Positions 17,116 through 25,554 of a DNA stretch of 64,000 nt are shown here, one piece after another. Position numbers and translations under genes: made by a program. The stretch spans positions 558,001-622,000 of the forward strand of contig JACPVF010000007.1 in assembly GCA_016191845.1 (NCBI GenBank), given 5' to 3'. The DNA comes from Chloroflexota bacterium. GTDB taxonomy: Bacteria; Chloroflexota; Anaerolineae; Anaerolineales; Villigracilaceae. Position 1 is the first letter of the stretch. Each line of letters opens with the position of its first letter. Under the pieces are notes generated by a model. The model saw only the letters and a list, made by a program, of their open reading frames with translations. It made no database searches and was not told the origin of the DNA.

Positions 17116-19020
17116 TCATCCAAAGATCAACGATAGTCCAAGGCCGAGCAGTCCGAATGCCAGTTGGATCGCGAACAGGATCGCAAAAATGTAGATGACA
17201 ACCGTCCACGCCGACGTGCGCTTCTGGCTGCGGATGGTCTGTCCCTCGGCCAGTTGCCGCGCGAGGATCGCAGCCTGGCCCACATCCTGACTCCACGCCA
17301 CTCCCTCCACCTCATCCTGGACGATGAGCCTGCTCCCGTTGAACGAGCGCAGCCACGCCTCCAGCGGACCGTCCACCGTGACCGCCAGCGAGCCCGGCAG
17401 GACCACGGCCTGCGCCGTCAGCCCCTCGGGGATCGCCTCCCCCGCGCGCAGCACCGTCACGGGCATCTGCGCCGACTGCCTACCCAACGCCGCCCGCGCC
17501 GCCTCGCCAAAGCGGCCGTCGCCTGGGTCGAGCACCAACACGCGGAATTCGGCCTGCTTGACGGCCAGCGCGCTGGCCGCAGACGCGCCGTCGCGCTGCA
17601 GGGTCCCCAGGTGGTAGATCAACACCACCGCAAACAGGGCCAGCAATTGCAGCAGGTTGAGCGTGGACGACAGGAAGTCGCTTTCTATTTGGCCTGTCAG
17701 CGCGGCGTTGAGCAGGCGGAAGACCACCGTCACCGCGCTGACCATCCCGCCGATGACCGAGGCGAACAGCACCAGGTACAAGTAGGCTTTGCGGATTAAC
17801 GAGCGGCGGGCATGCTCGCCCGAGTCGCCGTCTGTGGCGGCCTGGCGGCTGATGGGAAGCCAGGTGGAAAGCCAGAGCGGCAGCCCCACCAGCAGGGTGG
17901 CCAGCGCCGCCGATGTGCGCTCGCGCATGAAGTCACTGGCCAGATATTGGCTGCCCACCAGCAGGTCGATGATCACGCTGATCAACATCGTCACACCGAT
18001 GAAGGCGGTCACCAGCCCGATCAGCGACAGGATGTAGGCATGCGGCCGCTTGAGCGTCTCACGCTGCACGCCCGAGCTGACTGCCTCGATGTGACGGTCT
18101 CGCCAGCGGCCGAAGTACGCCCATACCACTGCCAGCGGCACGCCGACCGAGATCGGTCCGCCGATGCGCTGGATGAAATCGGACCAGGCGGTGGTGTTTC
18201 CCAACAAACGATCGATCACGGAATACAACAGATTGCCGCCCGCCGTCAGCACGCTGATCACCCCGCCGAGGGCCAGCAGGTAGAGCACCACCAGGCGCAG
18301 GGTTGAGCCCTGTTCGGCGGAATCCGTCAGGGCATTCTGGCAAATTCTCCAGGTATAGATCCAGATGGGCGTCCCCACCAGCAGCAGTGCGAGTCCGTTC
18401 ACAAAGGTTTCGCGCCCCAGTCCTCCCAATGTGTTGGTGGGGACGTAAAATACGAATCGCAGAAGTTGTTGCGCGCCGAAGACCATCATCAACAGGCCAT
18501 ACAGCACCCATAGATAGCGGTACAGGCGGCGGACATCGGCGAAGTTCTCGCGCCCAGGCTGGGACCTCCACTCACCGCGCAGGACGTTCCAGAAATAAGC
18601 GGCCACGATCAGGTTGATGAGGATGGCGATCAGATTGTCGGACCAGGACTGGCCTCCGCCCACGATGGCGCGACTCACCGAAAGCCCCATCCCGCCCAGC
18701 AGCAGACGATTGATCAACGCCAGCAGGTTTTGGGTCACAGGCACCAGCGTGCCGATCATGGCAGCGTAGAGGAAGATGGCGCGCAGGCTGGCGTCCCTTT
18801 CCTCCTCATCGCGGGAAGCGGTGCGCTGTGCCCACAGCCAGTGGAAGAGGAAGATCGGCACGCCCACCAGGATGAGCGCCAGGGCCCGCGCCAGCGCATC
18901 GGTCCCGCCCAATTCGTAGCGGGCCACGATGCTGCGCAGCAACCCGATGCCACCCCACAGGACGACCTCCAGGCTGATGAGCGCAACTGCGTAAAAGTAA
19001 AGACGTCGAATGGTTTTCAT
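17116..19020 (-). CDS. Multi-repeat DUF5671 integral membrane protein
   Basis: The 634-residue protein is built from about six repeats of roughly 85-100 residues. Each opens with an aromatic helix such as RRLYFYAVALI, RRLYRYLWVLYG, KRPHAYILSLIGL or RKAYLYLVLFAS and ends with a second helix before a charged loop. That gives about twelve membrane spans. A soluble stretch (about 480-600) with alternating strands follows, then a last membrane helix. DUF5671 has no known function. The upstream 157-residue protein begins 10 nt from this start, so the two form an operon. Confidence 0.8.
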   Translation of the reverse strand: MKTIRRLYFYAVALISLEVVLWGGIGLLRSIVARYELGGTDALARALALILVGVPIFLFHWLWAQRTASRDEEERDASLRAIFLYAAMIGTLVPVTQNLLALINRLLLGGMGLSVSRAIVGGGQSWSDNLIAILINLIVAAYFWNVLRGEWRSQPGRENFADVRRLYRYLWVLYGLLMMVFGAQQLLRFVFYVPTNTLGGLGRETFVNGLALLLVGTPIWIYTWRICQNALTDSAEQGSTLRLVVLYLLALGGVISVLTAGGNLLYSVIDRLLGNTTAWSDFIQRIGGPISVGVPLAVVWAYFGRWRDRHIEAVSSGVQRETLKRPHAYILSLIGLVTAFIGVTMLISVIIDLLVGSQYLASDFMRERTSAALATLLVGLPLWLSTWLPISRQAATDGDSGEHARRSLIRKAYLYLVLFASVIGGMVSAVTVVFRLLNAALTGQIESDFLSSTLNLLQLLALFAVVLIYHLGTLQRDGASAASALAVKQAEFRVLVLDPGDGRFGEAARAALGRQSAQMPVTVLRAGEAIPEGLTAQAVVLPGSLAVTVDGPLEAWLRSFNGSRLIVQDEVEGVAWSQDVGQAAILARQLAEGQTIRSQKRTSAWTVVIYIFAILFAIQLAFGLLGLGLSLIFG

Positions 19021-19029
19021 GGAAATTCC

Positions 19030-19503
19030 TTAAGGTTTGACTATCGGCTGGTACCAGTTGTAGCTCCAGAACATGTACGGCATGGACGAGATTTTCCACT
19101 CGTCCCCTTGCTTGATCAGCAGGGCATATTCCAGGCTGGTGTAGCCCGTGGAGAATGGATCACTGGCTGAGTACAGCATGTTCAACTCCACGCTGGCCTC
19201 ATTGCCGTGGACGGTGGCCTCGCCGACATCCACGCCTACGCCGTTCGGCGAAACCTCTCCCTTGAAGAAGGACTGACGGAACTCATCGTAGGTGGGTTTG
19301 TGGTCGAGGTCGGCCAGATACCCGTAGGCTTTTTCGTAGTCCCGTTCGGTCACGGCCAGAACGTAGTTGAAGACGATTGCCTCCGGCGTATCCGCCGACA
19401 GGTACTCCTGATTGTTGTGGCGGGTGAAAAACAATCCCAATGCCACCAGCACCAGGACGAAGATGCCGATCAGGATGCCTAGTAAGAACCGATCTTGTTT
19501 CAT
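19030..19503 (-). CDS. Membrane-anchored small protein, NTF2-like/DUF4878-like
   Basis: The product has 157 residues. An uncleaved N-terminal helix (about 8-28) is followed by a soluble domain. The phrases ETPEAIVFNYVLAVTERDYEKAYGYLAD and EWKISSMPYMFW are typical of extracytoplasmic NTF2-like domains, which bind small ligands or protein partners. The assignment is by pattern only. It lies directly upstream of the DUF5671 gene and is probably its partner. It diverges from the M3 peptidase gene. Confidence 0.6.
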   Translation of the reverse strand: MKQDRFLLGILIGIFVLVLVALGLFFTRHNNQEYLSADTPEAIVFNYVLAVTERDYEKAYGYLADLDHKPTYDEFRQSFFKGEVSPNGVGVDVGEATVHGNEASVELNMLYSASDPFSTGYTSLEYALLIKQGDEWKISSMPYMFWSYNWYQPIVKP

Positions 19504-19636
19504 TTCAACCTCCAGGTTAACTTAATTGTAGAGGGTTTGGAGAGAGATGGCAAGCAAGCGAGATGGCGATTCAGCGCGCCGGCGAGTCAACGAATCAACG
19601 GGTATACTTGGCATACCCTACCAAAAGGAGACTTTC

Positions 19637-21439
19637 ATGACCCTTTCTGCTCCGCGCTGGGATATGACCAACGCCTATCCTTCCCTGGAATCGACCGAAT
19701 TCAAAGCCGCTTTCGAGGATTTCAAGCGTCAGATCGCCGACCTCGGAACTTTCTTTGACGAACAAATTGCCGCCACTACCCCCAAGACCTCCGCCAAGAA
19801 GTTGGCAGCCCTGCTTGGCGAAGTGGTGGACCGTCTCAACGCCGTCCAGACCCAGGCCTACACGCTCGGCCCGTACATCTCCTGCCATGTGGACACCAAC
19901 TCTCGCGATGCCGTGGCCCTGAAGGCTGAGTCCGAGTTCGAGCAGGCCTACCTGCCGCTGCGTCAGGTCTTCGTCCGCTTCAAGGGCTGGTTGAGCAAGT
20001 TGACCCCGTCGCTGGATAAGATCATTGCCCTGAATCCGACCGCTGTGGCGCATGCTTTCATCATCAAGGAGAACGCCGATCAGAGCAAGTACCTGATGAG
20101 CGAGGCCGAAGAGGCCCTGGCCGCCGAGTTGAGCCTGAGCGGTGGCAGCGCCTTTGGCAAACTGCAAGGGACCGTCACCTCCCAGTTGAGCGTTGATTTT
20201 GAGTTGGACGGCAAGGTTGAGAAGATGCCCATGCCCGCCCTGATCAACCTGCGCTCGCATCCCGACGCCGAGGTCCGCCGCCGCGGCTACGAGGCCGAGA
20301 ACAAGGCCTGGGAGAGCGTCAAGGAAGTGCTGGCCGCCTGCATGAACGGTGTCAAGGGCGAGACCATTGCCCTCAACAAACGCCGTGGACGCGAGGACGC
20401 CCTGCACTCTTCCCTCGACGCCGCCCGCATCGACCGCGCCACGCTCGAAGCGATGATGAGTGCCATGGAGGGGTCCTTCCCGATGTTCCGCAAGTACTTC
20501 AAGAGCAAGGCCAGCAAGCTCGGCAAGGAACGCCTGGCCTGGTGGGACATCTTCGCCCCGATGGGCAAGACCGACAAGGTCTATTCCTTCGAGGAAGCCC
20601 GTGATTTCATCATCGAGAACTTTGGCCAGTTCTCGCCCGACCTGGCGGCCTTTGCCAAACGCGCCTTCGACAACCGCTGGATCGACGCCGAACAACGCGA
20701 CGGAAAGCGTGGCGGCGCGTACTGCACCGAACTCCAGGCATTGAAGGAAAGCCGCATCCTGTGCAACTTCGACGGCTCGTTCGACCAGGTCAGCACCGTG
20801 GCCCACGAGCTGGGACACGCCTTCCATAACGAGTGCGCCTACCAGGCGGGAAAGACCGTCATGCAGCAGGTCACGCCCATGACCCTGGCCGAGACCGCCT
20901 CCATCATGTGCGAGACCATCGTCACCGAGGCTGTGCTCAAGCAGGTCACCGATCCACAAGAGGAACTGGCCGTGCTCGAGTCGCAGATCAGCGGCGCCGC
21001 CCAGGTCATCGTGGACATCTATTCGCGATTCCTGTTCGAGAAGGAAGTCTTTGAGCGCCGCACCCATGCCGACCTGACCGCCGACGAGCTGAACGAGATC
21101 ATGGAACGCGCCCAGAAGGCCACCTATGGTGACGGCCTGGACGAGTCTCAACTCCAGAAGTTCATGTGGACCTGGAAGCCGCATTACTACTCGCCCGCCC
21201 TGGCTTTCTACAATTACCCCTACGCCTTCGGCCTGCTCTTTGCCACCGGCTTGTACGCCATCTACCAGCAGCGCGGATCCGAGTTCGTGGCCGATTACAA
21301 GAACCTGCTGGCCTCCACCGGCGAGGCCTCAGCCGCCGACCTGGCCGACCGCTTTGGCATCGACATTCGTACCCGCAAATTCTGGGATGACAGCCTGTCC
21401 ATCATCGGCAAGCGCATCGAGCGCTACTGCGAGATCTAG
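19637..21439 (+). CDS. M3-family oligoendopeptidase (PepF-like)
   Basis: This zinc metallopeptidase of 600 residues degrades medium-length peptides in the cytoplasm. The HELGH zinc motif is at 390-394, with a downstream MTLAETASIMCET helix that supplies the third ligand and a C-terminal YYSPALAFYNYPYAFGLLFA signature shared by the PepF/M3B group. The ATG at 19637 follows AAAAGGAG; a longer start at 19547 adds an unconvincing N-terminus. It is followed after 4 nt by the rhodanese-like gene, so the two are probably co-transcribed. A second M3 peptidase lies at 35698-37416. Confidence 0.94.
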   Translation: MTLSAPRWDMTNAYPSLESTEFKAAFEDFKRQIADLGTFFDEQIAATTPKTSAKKLAALLGEVVDRLNAVQTQAYTLGPYISCHVDTNSRDAVALKAESEFEQAYLPLRQVFVRFKGWLSKLTPSLDKIIALNPTAVAHAFIIKENADQSKYLMSEAEEALAAELSLSGGSAFGKLQGTVTSQLSVDFELDGKVEKMPMPALINLRSHPDAEVRRRGYEAENKAWESVKEVLAACMNGVKGETIALNKRRGREDALHSSLDAARIDRATLEAMMSAMEGSFPMFRKYFKSKASKLGKERLAWWDIFAPMGKTDKVYSFEEARDFIIENFGQFSPDLAAFAKRAFDNRWIDAEQRDGKRGGAYCTELQALKESRILCNFDGSFDQVSTVAHELGHAFHNECAYQAGKTVMQQVTPMTLAETASIMCETIVTEAVLKQVTDPQEELAVLESQISGAAQVIVDIYSRFLFEKEVFERRTHADLTADELNEIMERAQKATYGDGLDESQLQKFMWTWKPHYYSPALAFYNYPYAFGLLFATGLYAIYQQRGSEFVADYKNLLASTGEASAADLADRFGIDIRTRKFWDDSLSIIGKRIERYCEI

Positions 21440-21443
21440 TCCC

Positions 21444-21911
21444 ATGAAACAAACCGTATTGCGCATCCTGGTGGTCGCGCTGTTGTTGTTGACGCTCACG
21501 GCCTGCGGGGGTGGCGCGTATCCCAACCCGTACCCCAACGGCGCGACCCTCCAGCCCACACGCATCCCCACCCCGTCTTCGGTGGATACCGTGCCCCGCA
21601 TCACGATCGAGGATGCCAAAGCCGCTTTCGACGCCAAGACCGCTGTCTTTATCGACGTACGTGGCACCGAGAATTACAACCAGGTCCATATTGCAGGCGC
21701 GCTCGATATCCCCACCGACCAACTCGCCCGTCTGACCGATTACGACCGCGACACGCTGATCATCACCTACTGTACCTGAACGAATGAGCATACGAGCGCC
21801 GGTGCGGCGCTCCTCCTGTACCAGCAAGGTTTCACCCGCGTGTATGCCCTGCTCGGCGGACTTAACCCGTGGATCGCGGCGGGCTATCCGACCGAATTCG
21901 TTCAGCCATGA
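21444..21911 (+). CDS. Candidate selenocysteine-containing rhodanese-like lipoprotein (in-frame TGA at 21777)
   Basis: Reading from ATG 21444, a lipoprotein signal (LTLTAC, Cys21) and a Pro-rich linker lead to a rhodanese domain: VFIDVRGTENYNQVHIAGALDIP at 68-90, then LIITYCT at 105-111. Codon 112 is TGA. The same frame continues TNEHTSAGAALLLYQ, GFTRVYALLGGLNPW and AAGYP, the normal second half of a rhodanese, to a TGA at 21909-21911 that overlaps the next ATG as ATGA. The predicted product is 155 residues with Cys110 and Sec112 in the active-site loop. A SECIS-like hairpin follows the TGA. Alternatives are a Cys-to-stop mutation or a sequence error. A standard call would end at 21779 and give a 111-residue fragment without the full active site. 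Confidence 0.82.
21794..21812 (+). promoter_or_regulatory. Candidate bacterial SECIS element
   Basis: GAGCGCC (21794-21800) pairs perfectly with GGCGCTC (21806-21812) around the loop GGTGC. The loop begins 21 nt after the in-frame TGA (21777-21779). Bacterial SECIS hairpins lie just 3' of the UGA, with about 16-37 nt to the apical loop and a G among its first two loop bases; this one meets each point. It lies inside the rhodanese coding sequence, as expected. Confidence 0.75.
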
Positions 21912-22276
21912 GCATCTACGCCATCGACCATGTCCAACTCTCCATGCCCAAGGACGAAGAGGATAAGGCGCGCGCCTTTTACGTCGGCCTGTTGGGTTTT
22001 AGTGAAACACCCAAGTCTGCCGAGTTGGCAGGGCGCGGTGGTGTCTGGTTCGAACAGGGACAAGTCAGATTGCACATGGGTGTCGAAGTGGATTTTCGTC
22101 CACTCAAGAAGGCACACCCCGCTCTGCTGGTCGATGACTTGTCTGCGCTGATCCTATATCTACAAGCCAACGGTTGGGAGGTGTCCACCTCCCAACCGCC
22201 GCTGGATGGTTACCGCCGTGCGCATGTGCTGGATCCCTTCGGCAATCGGCTTGAATTGATGGAGAAGTTGGGATGA
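21908..22276 (+). CDS. VOC/glyoxalase-superfamily protein
   Basis: This 122-residue single-domain protein has the vicinal-oxygen-chelate fold. IDHVQLSMPKDEEDKARAFYVGLLGF opens it and HVLDPFGNRLELME closes it. These hold the first His and the last Glu of the usual metal site. VOC proteins include glyoxalases, dioxygenases and antibiotic-resistance proteins; the substrate cannot be told. Both ends overlap neighbours by four bases (ATGA at 21908 and 22273), so translation is coupled to the rhodanese-like gene before it and the cupin after it. Confidence 0.88.
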   Translation: MSIYAIDHVQLSMPKDEEDKARAFYVGLLGFSETPKSAELAGRGGVWFEQGQVRLHMGVEVDFRPLKKAHPALLVDDLSALILYLQANGWEVSTSQPPLDGYRRAHVLDPFGNRLELMEKLG

Positions 22277-22584
22277 CCGAACTGCACGTCATCCCCTGGA
22301 CCCTGGACTCGGCTCCGTCCGAGGCGGCGCTTCGGCGTCTGCTGGCGGAGGAGGGACTCTCGGCCTATGCCTGGTCCAATGCCCCATACGAGGTCTATGC
22401 CCCGCACACACATGACTATAACAAGGTCATCTACGTGGTGCGCGGATCGATCACCTTTCAATTGATCGAACTCGGCGTGTGTCACACGCTCAAGGCGGGT
22501 GCCCGCCTCGATCTGCCCGCGGGCACCGTCCACGCCGCGGAGGTGGGCGCGGATGGCGTGCTCTGTCTCGAGGCGCATCGATAA
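22273..22584 (+). CDS. Small cupin-domain protein
   Basis: The product has 103 residues. The first cupin motif is seen as PHTHDYNKVIYVVRGSITFQL and the second as GARLDLPAGTVHAAEVG, giving a likely metal site of His residues in a single beta-barrel. Such cupins are dioxygenases, isomerases or binding proteins; the reaction is unknown. It is the last gene of a coupled set with the VOC and rhodanese-like genes and ends 36 nt before a strong terminator. Confidence 0.85.
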   Translation: MTELHVIPWTLDSAPSEAALRRLLAEEGLSAYAWSNAPYEVYAPHTHDYNKVIYVVRGSITFQLIELGVCHTLKAGARLDLPAGTVHAAEVGADGVLCLEAHR

Positions 22585-22620
22585 CGGGATCAGGCTCACG
22601 GTCCAGGACCGGAAATAGAA

Positions 22621-22655
22621 AACGGACGCGCCGATGAGCGCGTCCGTTCTTTTTT
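22621..22655 (+). terminator. Intrinsic terminator after the cupin gene
   Basis: An 11-bp perfect stem (22621-22631 with 22638-22648) is followed by CTTTTTTC. It also carries an A-rich left flank, so it may stop glutamate dehydrogenase transcripts from the other side. Confidence 0.92.
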
Positions 22656-22685
22656 CTGGATTGCGGACTTCAGTCCGCGCACATG

Positions 22686-23984
22686 TTACGCGTTGCCGGA
22701 GAGCCAGCCGCGCAGTTCCATGGCCTTGACCACGCGCGAGATGGCAACCATGTAGGCCGCGTCGCGCATGTACACGCCCTGCTTCTCGCTCATGTCGAGC
22801 ACAGCGTGGAAGGCAGAGGTCATCTTCTGGTCGAGCTTCTCGAGCACCTCGTTCTTGGGCCAGTAGAAGTTCATGTCGTTCTGGACCTGTTCGAAGTAGG
22901 AGGTGGTCACGCCACCGGCGTTGCAGAGGAAGTCCGGGATGTTGAAGATCTTGTTGGCCTTGAAGAAATCGTCGGCCTCAGGAGTGGTGGGGCCGTTCGC
23001 GCCTTCGGCCACGAGCTTCACGCGGCTGGACATCTTCTTGGTGGTGTCGGCGTTGACGTGGCCTTCGATGGCCGCGGGGATCAACACGTCCGCTTCGAAG
23101 GTGATCCAGGCATCGCCGTCATCGACCTTGTAACCAGCCGCTTCGGCTTTCTTCTGATCGATGGTGCCGTACTCATCCACGATGGTGAGCAGGAACTTGG
23201 GATCGACGCCGTTCTTGTGGCTGTAGGTGAAGGACTTCTTGGCATGACGGTCGTAGCAGGAGACGCAGGCGACCTTGCCACCCAGCATTTCCACGAAGCC
23301 GATGGCCGCATACTGGGCCACGTTGCCGAAGCCTTCGATGGCCGCGACGGATTTGGTCGAGTCCATCTTGAGGTGCTTCATGGCCTCGCGGACGGTGTAG
23401 ATCACGCCGTAGCCGGTGGCTTCGGTGCGGCCCAAGGAGCCGCCGCCGCCCAGGGGCTTGCCGGTGAACACGCCGGGGGTGTACTGGCCGACCAGGCGGG
23501 AGTACTCATCCATCATCCAGCCCATCATCTGGGGAGTGGTGCCCACATCCGGGGCCGGCACGTCATTGCGCGGGCCGATGTTCTTCCACATGGAGCGCAC
23601 CCAACCGCGGCACAGTTCTTCCTTCTCGTTGACGGTCAGCGTGGAGGGATCCACGATGATGCCGCCCTTGCCGCCACCCAGGGGGATGTCGGCCACGGCG
23701 CATTTCCAGGTCATCCAGGTAGCCAGGGCACGGACGGTGTCCATCGTCTCGGCCGGGTGGAAGCGGATGCCGCCCTTGTTGGGGCCGCGAGCGTCGTTGT
23801 GCTGGACGCGGAAGCCCTGGAAGACCTTGAGTGAGCCGTCGTCCATGCGAACCGGGATGCGGAATGAATATTCACGCATCGGCCAGCGCAGCACTTCGGC
23901 GATGCCAGGGTCGAGATTCAACTGCTTGGCAACCCCGTCGAACTGCTTCTGTGCCATTTCAAAGGCATTGATCTGTCCGGACAT
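22686..23984 (-). CDS. gdhA: Glutamate dehydrogenase (Glu/Leu/Phe/Val family)
   Basis: This 432-residue enzyme interconverts glutamate and 2-oxoglutarate plus ammonia. The substrate pocket is visible as GGIRFHP (71-77) and MTWKCAVADIPLGGGKGG, holding Lys94 and catalytic Lys106. The dinucleotide fold shows EGFGNVAQYAA at 216-226. The length matches the NAD-type hexameric enzymes of thermophiles and Chloroflexota. The ATG follows AGGAGAAACC. It is a single gene between two hairpins. An amino-acid-fermenting lifestyle with peptide uptake and oligoendopeptidases would use it catabolically, which is an inference. Confidence 0.95.
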   Translation of the reverse strand: MSGQINAFEMAQKQFDGVAKQLNLDPGIAEVLRWPMREYSFRIPVRMDDGSLKVFQGFRVQHNDARGPNKGGIRFHPAETMDTVRALATWMTWKCAVADIPLGGGKGGIIVDPSTLTVNEKEELCRGWVRSMWKNIGPRNDVPAPDVGTTPQMMGWMMDEYSRLVGQYTPGVFTGKPLGGGGSLGRTEATGYGVIYTVREAMKHLKMDSTKSVAAIEGFGNVAQYAAIGFVEMLGGKVACVSCYDRHAKKSFTYSHKNGVDPKFLLTIVDEYGTIDQKKAEAAGYKVDDGDAWITFEADVLIPAAIEGHVNADTTKKMSSRVKLVAEGANGPTTPEADDFFKANKIFNIPDFLCNAGGVTTSYFEQVQNDMNFYWPKNEVLEKLDQKMTSAFHAVLDMSEKQGVYMRDAAYMVAISRVVKAMELRGWLSGNA

Positions 23985-24026
23985 GGTTTCTCCTATAAGA
24001 GATAGGTTTGGATTGTGACAAAATAT

Positions 24027-24056
24027 AAGCGGGCAGCCCGGTACGGGTGCCCGCTT
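24027..24056. terminator. Terminator-like hairpin between the ECH-like gene and gdhA
   Basis: A 9-bp outer stem (AAGCGGGCA, 24027-24035, with 24048-24056) encloses a CCCG/CGGG inner stem. T-rich sequence follows on both strands. It is 135 nt beyond the stop of the enoyl-CoA hydratase-like gene. Confidence 0.75.
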
Positions 24057-24190
24057 TTATTTCAGAGTATGTACTGCCAGAGGTTCATAGCCGTATTACC
24101 TGTCAGACAACTGCTTAAGATTAACCGATATAGAGGTCAAAGTCAATATGACAAAAATCCACTAAATTAGGGGGATAGTCGTGATGAATC

Positions 24191-24973
24191 TCACGAGGAG
24201 ATGCCATACTTTGGTCTGCGCTTTTCCAGAAAGGCGGTCACGCCCTCTTTGTGCTCGGGGTTGTGACCAGCCACTTCCTGGACCTGACCCTCGTATTCGA
24301 GGACCTCTTCCAGGTTGGGAAGCATGGCCTTGTTGAAGGCGCGCTTGGTCAGACCATATGCCCCGACCGGACCCTGGGCCAGCATGCCCGCGACTTTGGT
24401 GGTTTCCGCGCTGAGGGCTTCGGCGGGGACCACCCGGTTGACCAGGCCCCAGTCCAGGGCTTTTTGCGCGGAGATGGGTGCGTTCGAAAAGGTGAACTCG
24501 GCGGCGCGGCCCAGGCCGATCAGCGCGGGCAGCAGCAGCGAGACGCCCGAGTCGGGAGCAAGGGCGATCCCGTTGAATCCGACCACGAAATTGGCCGTCT
24601 CAGAGGCGATGCGCAGGTCACAAGCCAGGGCAACTCCCAGTGAGGCGCCCGCACAGGGACCGTTGACCGCCGCGATGACAGGCTTCTCGATCTGGCGCAG
24701 CATCAGCACCAATGGATTGTAGGTGGCGCGCAGATGCTCCAGATACGAAAGCGACTCCCCGCCCGCACGCATCTCCTCGATATCCTGGCCCGCGCTGAAG
24801 ACGCGGCCAGCGCCCGTCAGCATGATGGAGCGGACCTCAGGATTCCTGGCTGCCTCGCGCAGAGCCTTGAGCAATTCGGCAATGAGGTCCATGTTGAAGG
24901 CGTTGGCCCGCTCGGGGCGGTTGAGGGTCAGGGTCAGGACGGAGGCTTGTTGGTCGGAGAGAAGGATAGGCAT
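24191..24973 (-). CDS. Enoyl-CoA hydratase/isomerase-family protein
   Basis: This 260-residue crotonase-fold enzyme acts on acyl-CoA thioesters. LTLNRPERANAFNMDLI opens the fold, FSAGQDIEEM forms the first oxyanion peptide, and GPCAGASLGVALACDLRIA holds the second. In the position after LACDLRIA the protein reads SETANFVVGFNGIALAPD, with Asp rather than a clear hydratase Glu pair, so PaaG-like isomerase activity is as likely as hydratase. The ATG at 24973 begins MPILLSDQQASVLTL; the longer frame upstream passes through a terminator. No beta-oxidation partners are adjacent. Confidence 0.88.
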   Translation of the reverse strand: MPILLSDQQASVLTLTLNRPERANAFNMDLIAELLKALREAARNPEVRSIMLTGAGRVFSAGQDIEEMRAGGESLSYLEHLRATYNPLVLMLRQIEKPVIAAVNGPCAGASLGVALACDLRIASETANFVVGFNGIALAPDSGVSLLLPALIGLGRAAEFTFSNAPISAQKALDWGLVNRVVPAEALSAETTKVAGMLAQGPVGAYGLTKRAFNKAMLPNLEEVLEYEGQVQEVAGHNPEHKEGVTAFLEKRRPKYGISS

Positions 24974-24996
24974 GGGCAGGTCCGTTAATAAAAAAT

Positions 24997-25029
24997 CTCC
25001 TCCTTCTTCCGGGGCAGAAGAAAGAGGAG
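24997..25029 (-). terminator. Terminator of the 121-residue hypothetical gene
   Basis: A 13-bp stem of C/T and G/A runs (24997-25009 with 25017-25029, one mismatch) is followed on the minus strand by ATTTTTTATT, 6 nt past the stop codon. Confidence 0.85.
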
Positions 25030-25035
25030 TGGGGA

Positions 25036-25401
25036 TTACAGCTCGGTGTCGTTCTCGTCGGAGTCGTCCTCGTCGGTGTAGAACTCGTATTCGACCTTTT
25101 CCTGGTCGAGATACACCCACAGCAACAGGACGTGTCCTTCTTCAGTTTCGACGTTGCGGGCGGCGAGGATGGGGGCGGTTTGTTCGAGGCCGAGATCGTT
25201 GCGGTAATGCAGGTGAATGGGCATCTGGCTGTGCCAGGCGCGATAACAGCGCTCCACCAGCGCGGGACCATTGAAGGTGCGGAGGCGGGTCAGCGCGGGG
25301 ACGGAAAGTTGCGGCCCTTCGTTCAGGCCGAGCGCCCAGCCGTCCTGGGAAAGTTCAAATACGGGCGGCGGGCCTTCGATGATTGTGATTCTGTCATCCA
25401 T
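25036..25401 (-). CDS. Hypothetical acidic protein
   Basis: I do not recognise this 121-residue protein. It is soluble, with an alternating strand/helix pattern, a conserved-looking HSQMPIHLHYRNDLGLEQTAP middle and a very acidic tail (DEDDSDENDTEL). The ATG has no clear Shine-Dalgarno but good codon use follows. It stands alone, with its own terminator downstream and a divergent kinase-like gene upstream. Confidence 0.6.
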   Translation of the reverse strand: MDDRITIIEGPPPVFELSQDGWALGLNEGPQLSVPALTRLRTFNGPALVERCYRAWHSQMPIHLHYRNDLGLEQTAPILAARNVETEEGHVLLLWVYLDQEKVEYEFYTDEDDSDENDTEL

Positions 25402-25542
25402 AGGGTTTACCTGTATGTCCGCAATATACCATACAATGCGGCTATGACCCTTTCAAAAGCACATCAGAAGTTCATTAGAGAATCCAGGCAGGGACCGTGA
25501 AGAAAGCCGAAAAAACGAATTTCTGTTCAAAACTGTTGGATT

Positions 25543-25548
25543 TATAAT
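25543..25548 (+). promoter_or_regulatory. TATAAT box implying a leaderless transcript
   Basis: A consensus TATAAT ends 6 nt before the ATG at 25555, so transcription would start at or next to the start codon. There is no Shine-Dalgarno. The -35 position is poor. Confidence 0.5.
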
Positions 25549-25554
25549 CGAACC

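Noticed and set aside
19595-21184. A 529-codon minus-strand frame opposite the M3 peptidase
   Set aside because: It is a shadow of the real gene, which has the HELGH motif and a good Shine-Dalgarno.
21444-21779. The rhodanese-like gene as a simple 111-residue protein or pseudogene
   Set aside because: Coding character continues in frame beyond the TGA through the rest of the rhodanese fold to an ATGA overlap, and a SECIS-like hairpin is present; Sec insertion explains all of this better, though a mutation is not excluded.
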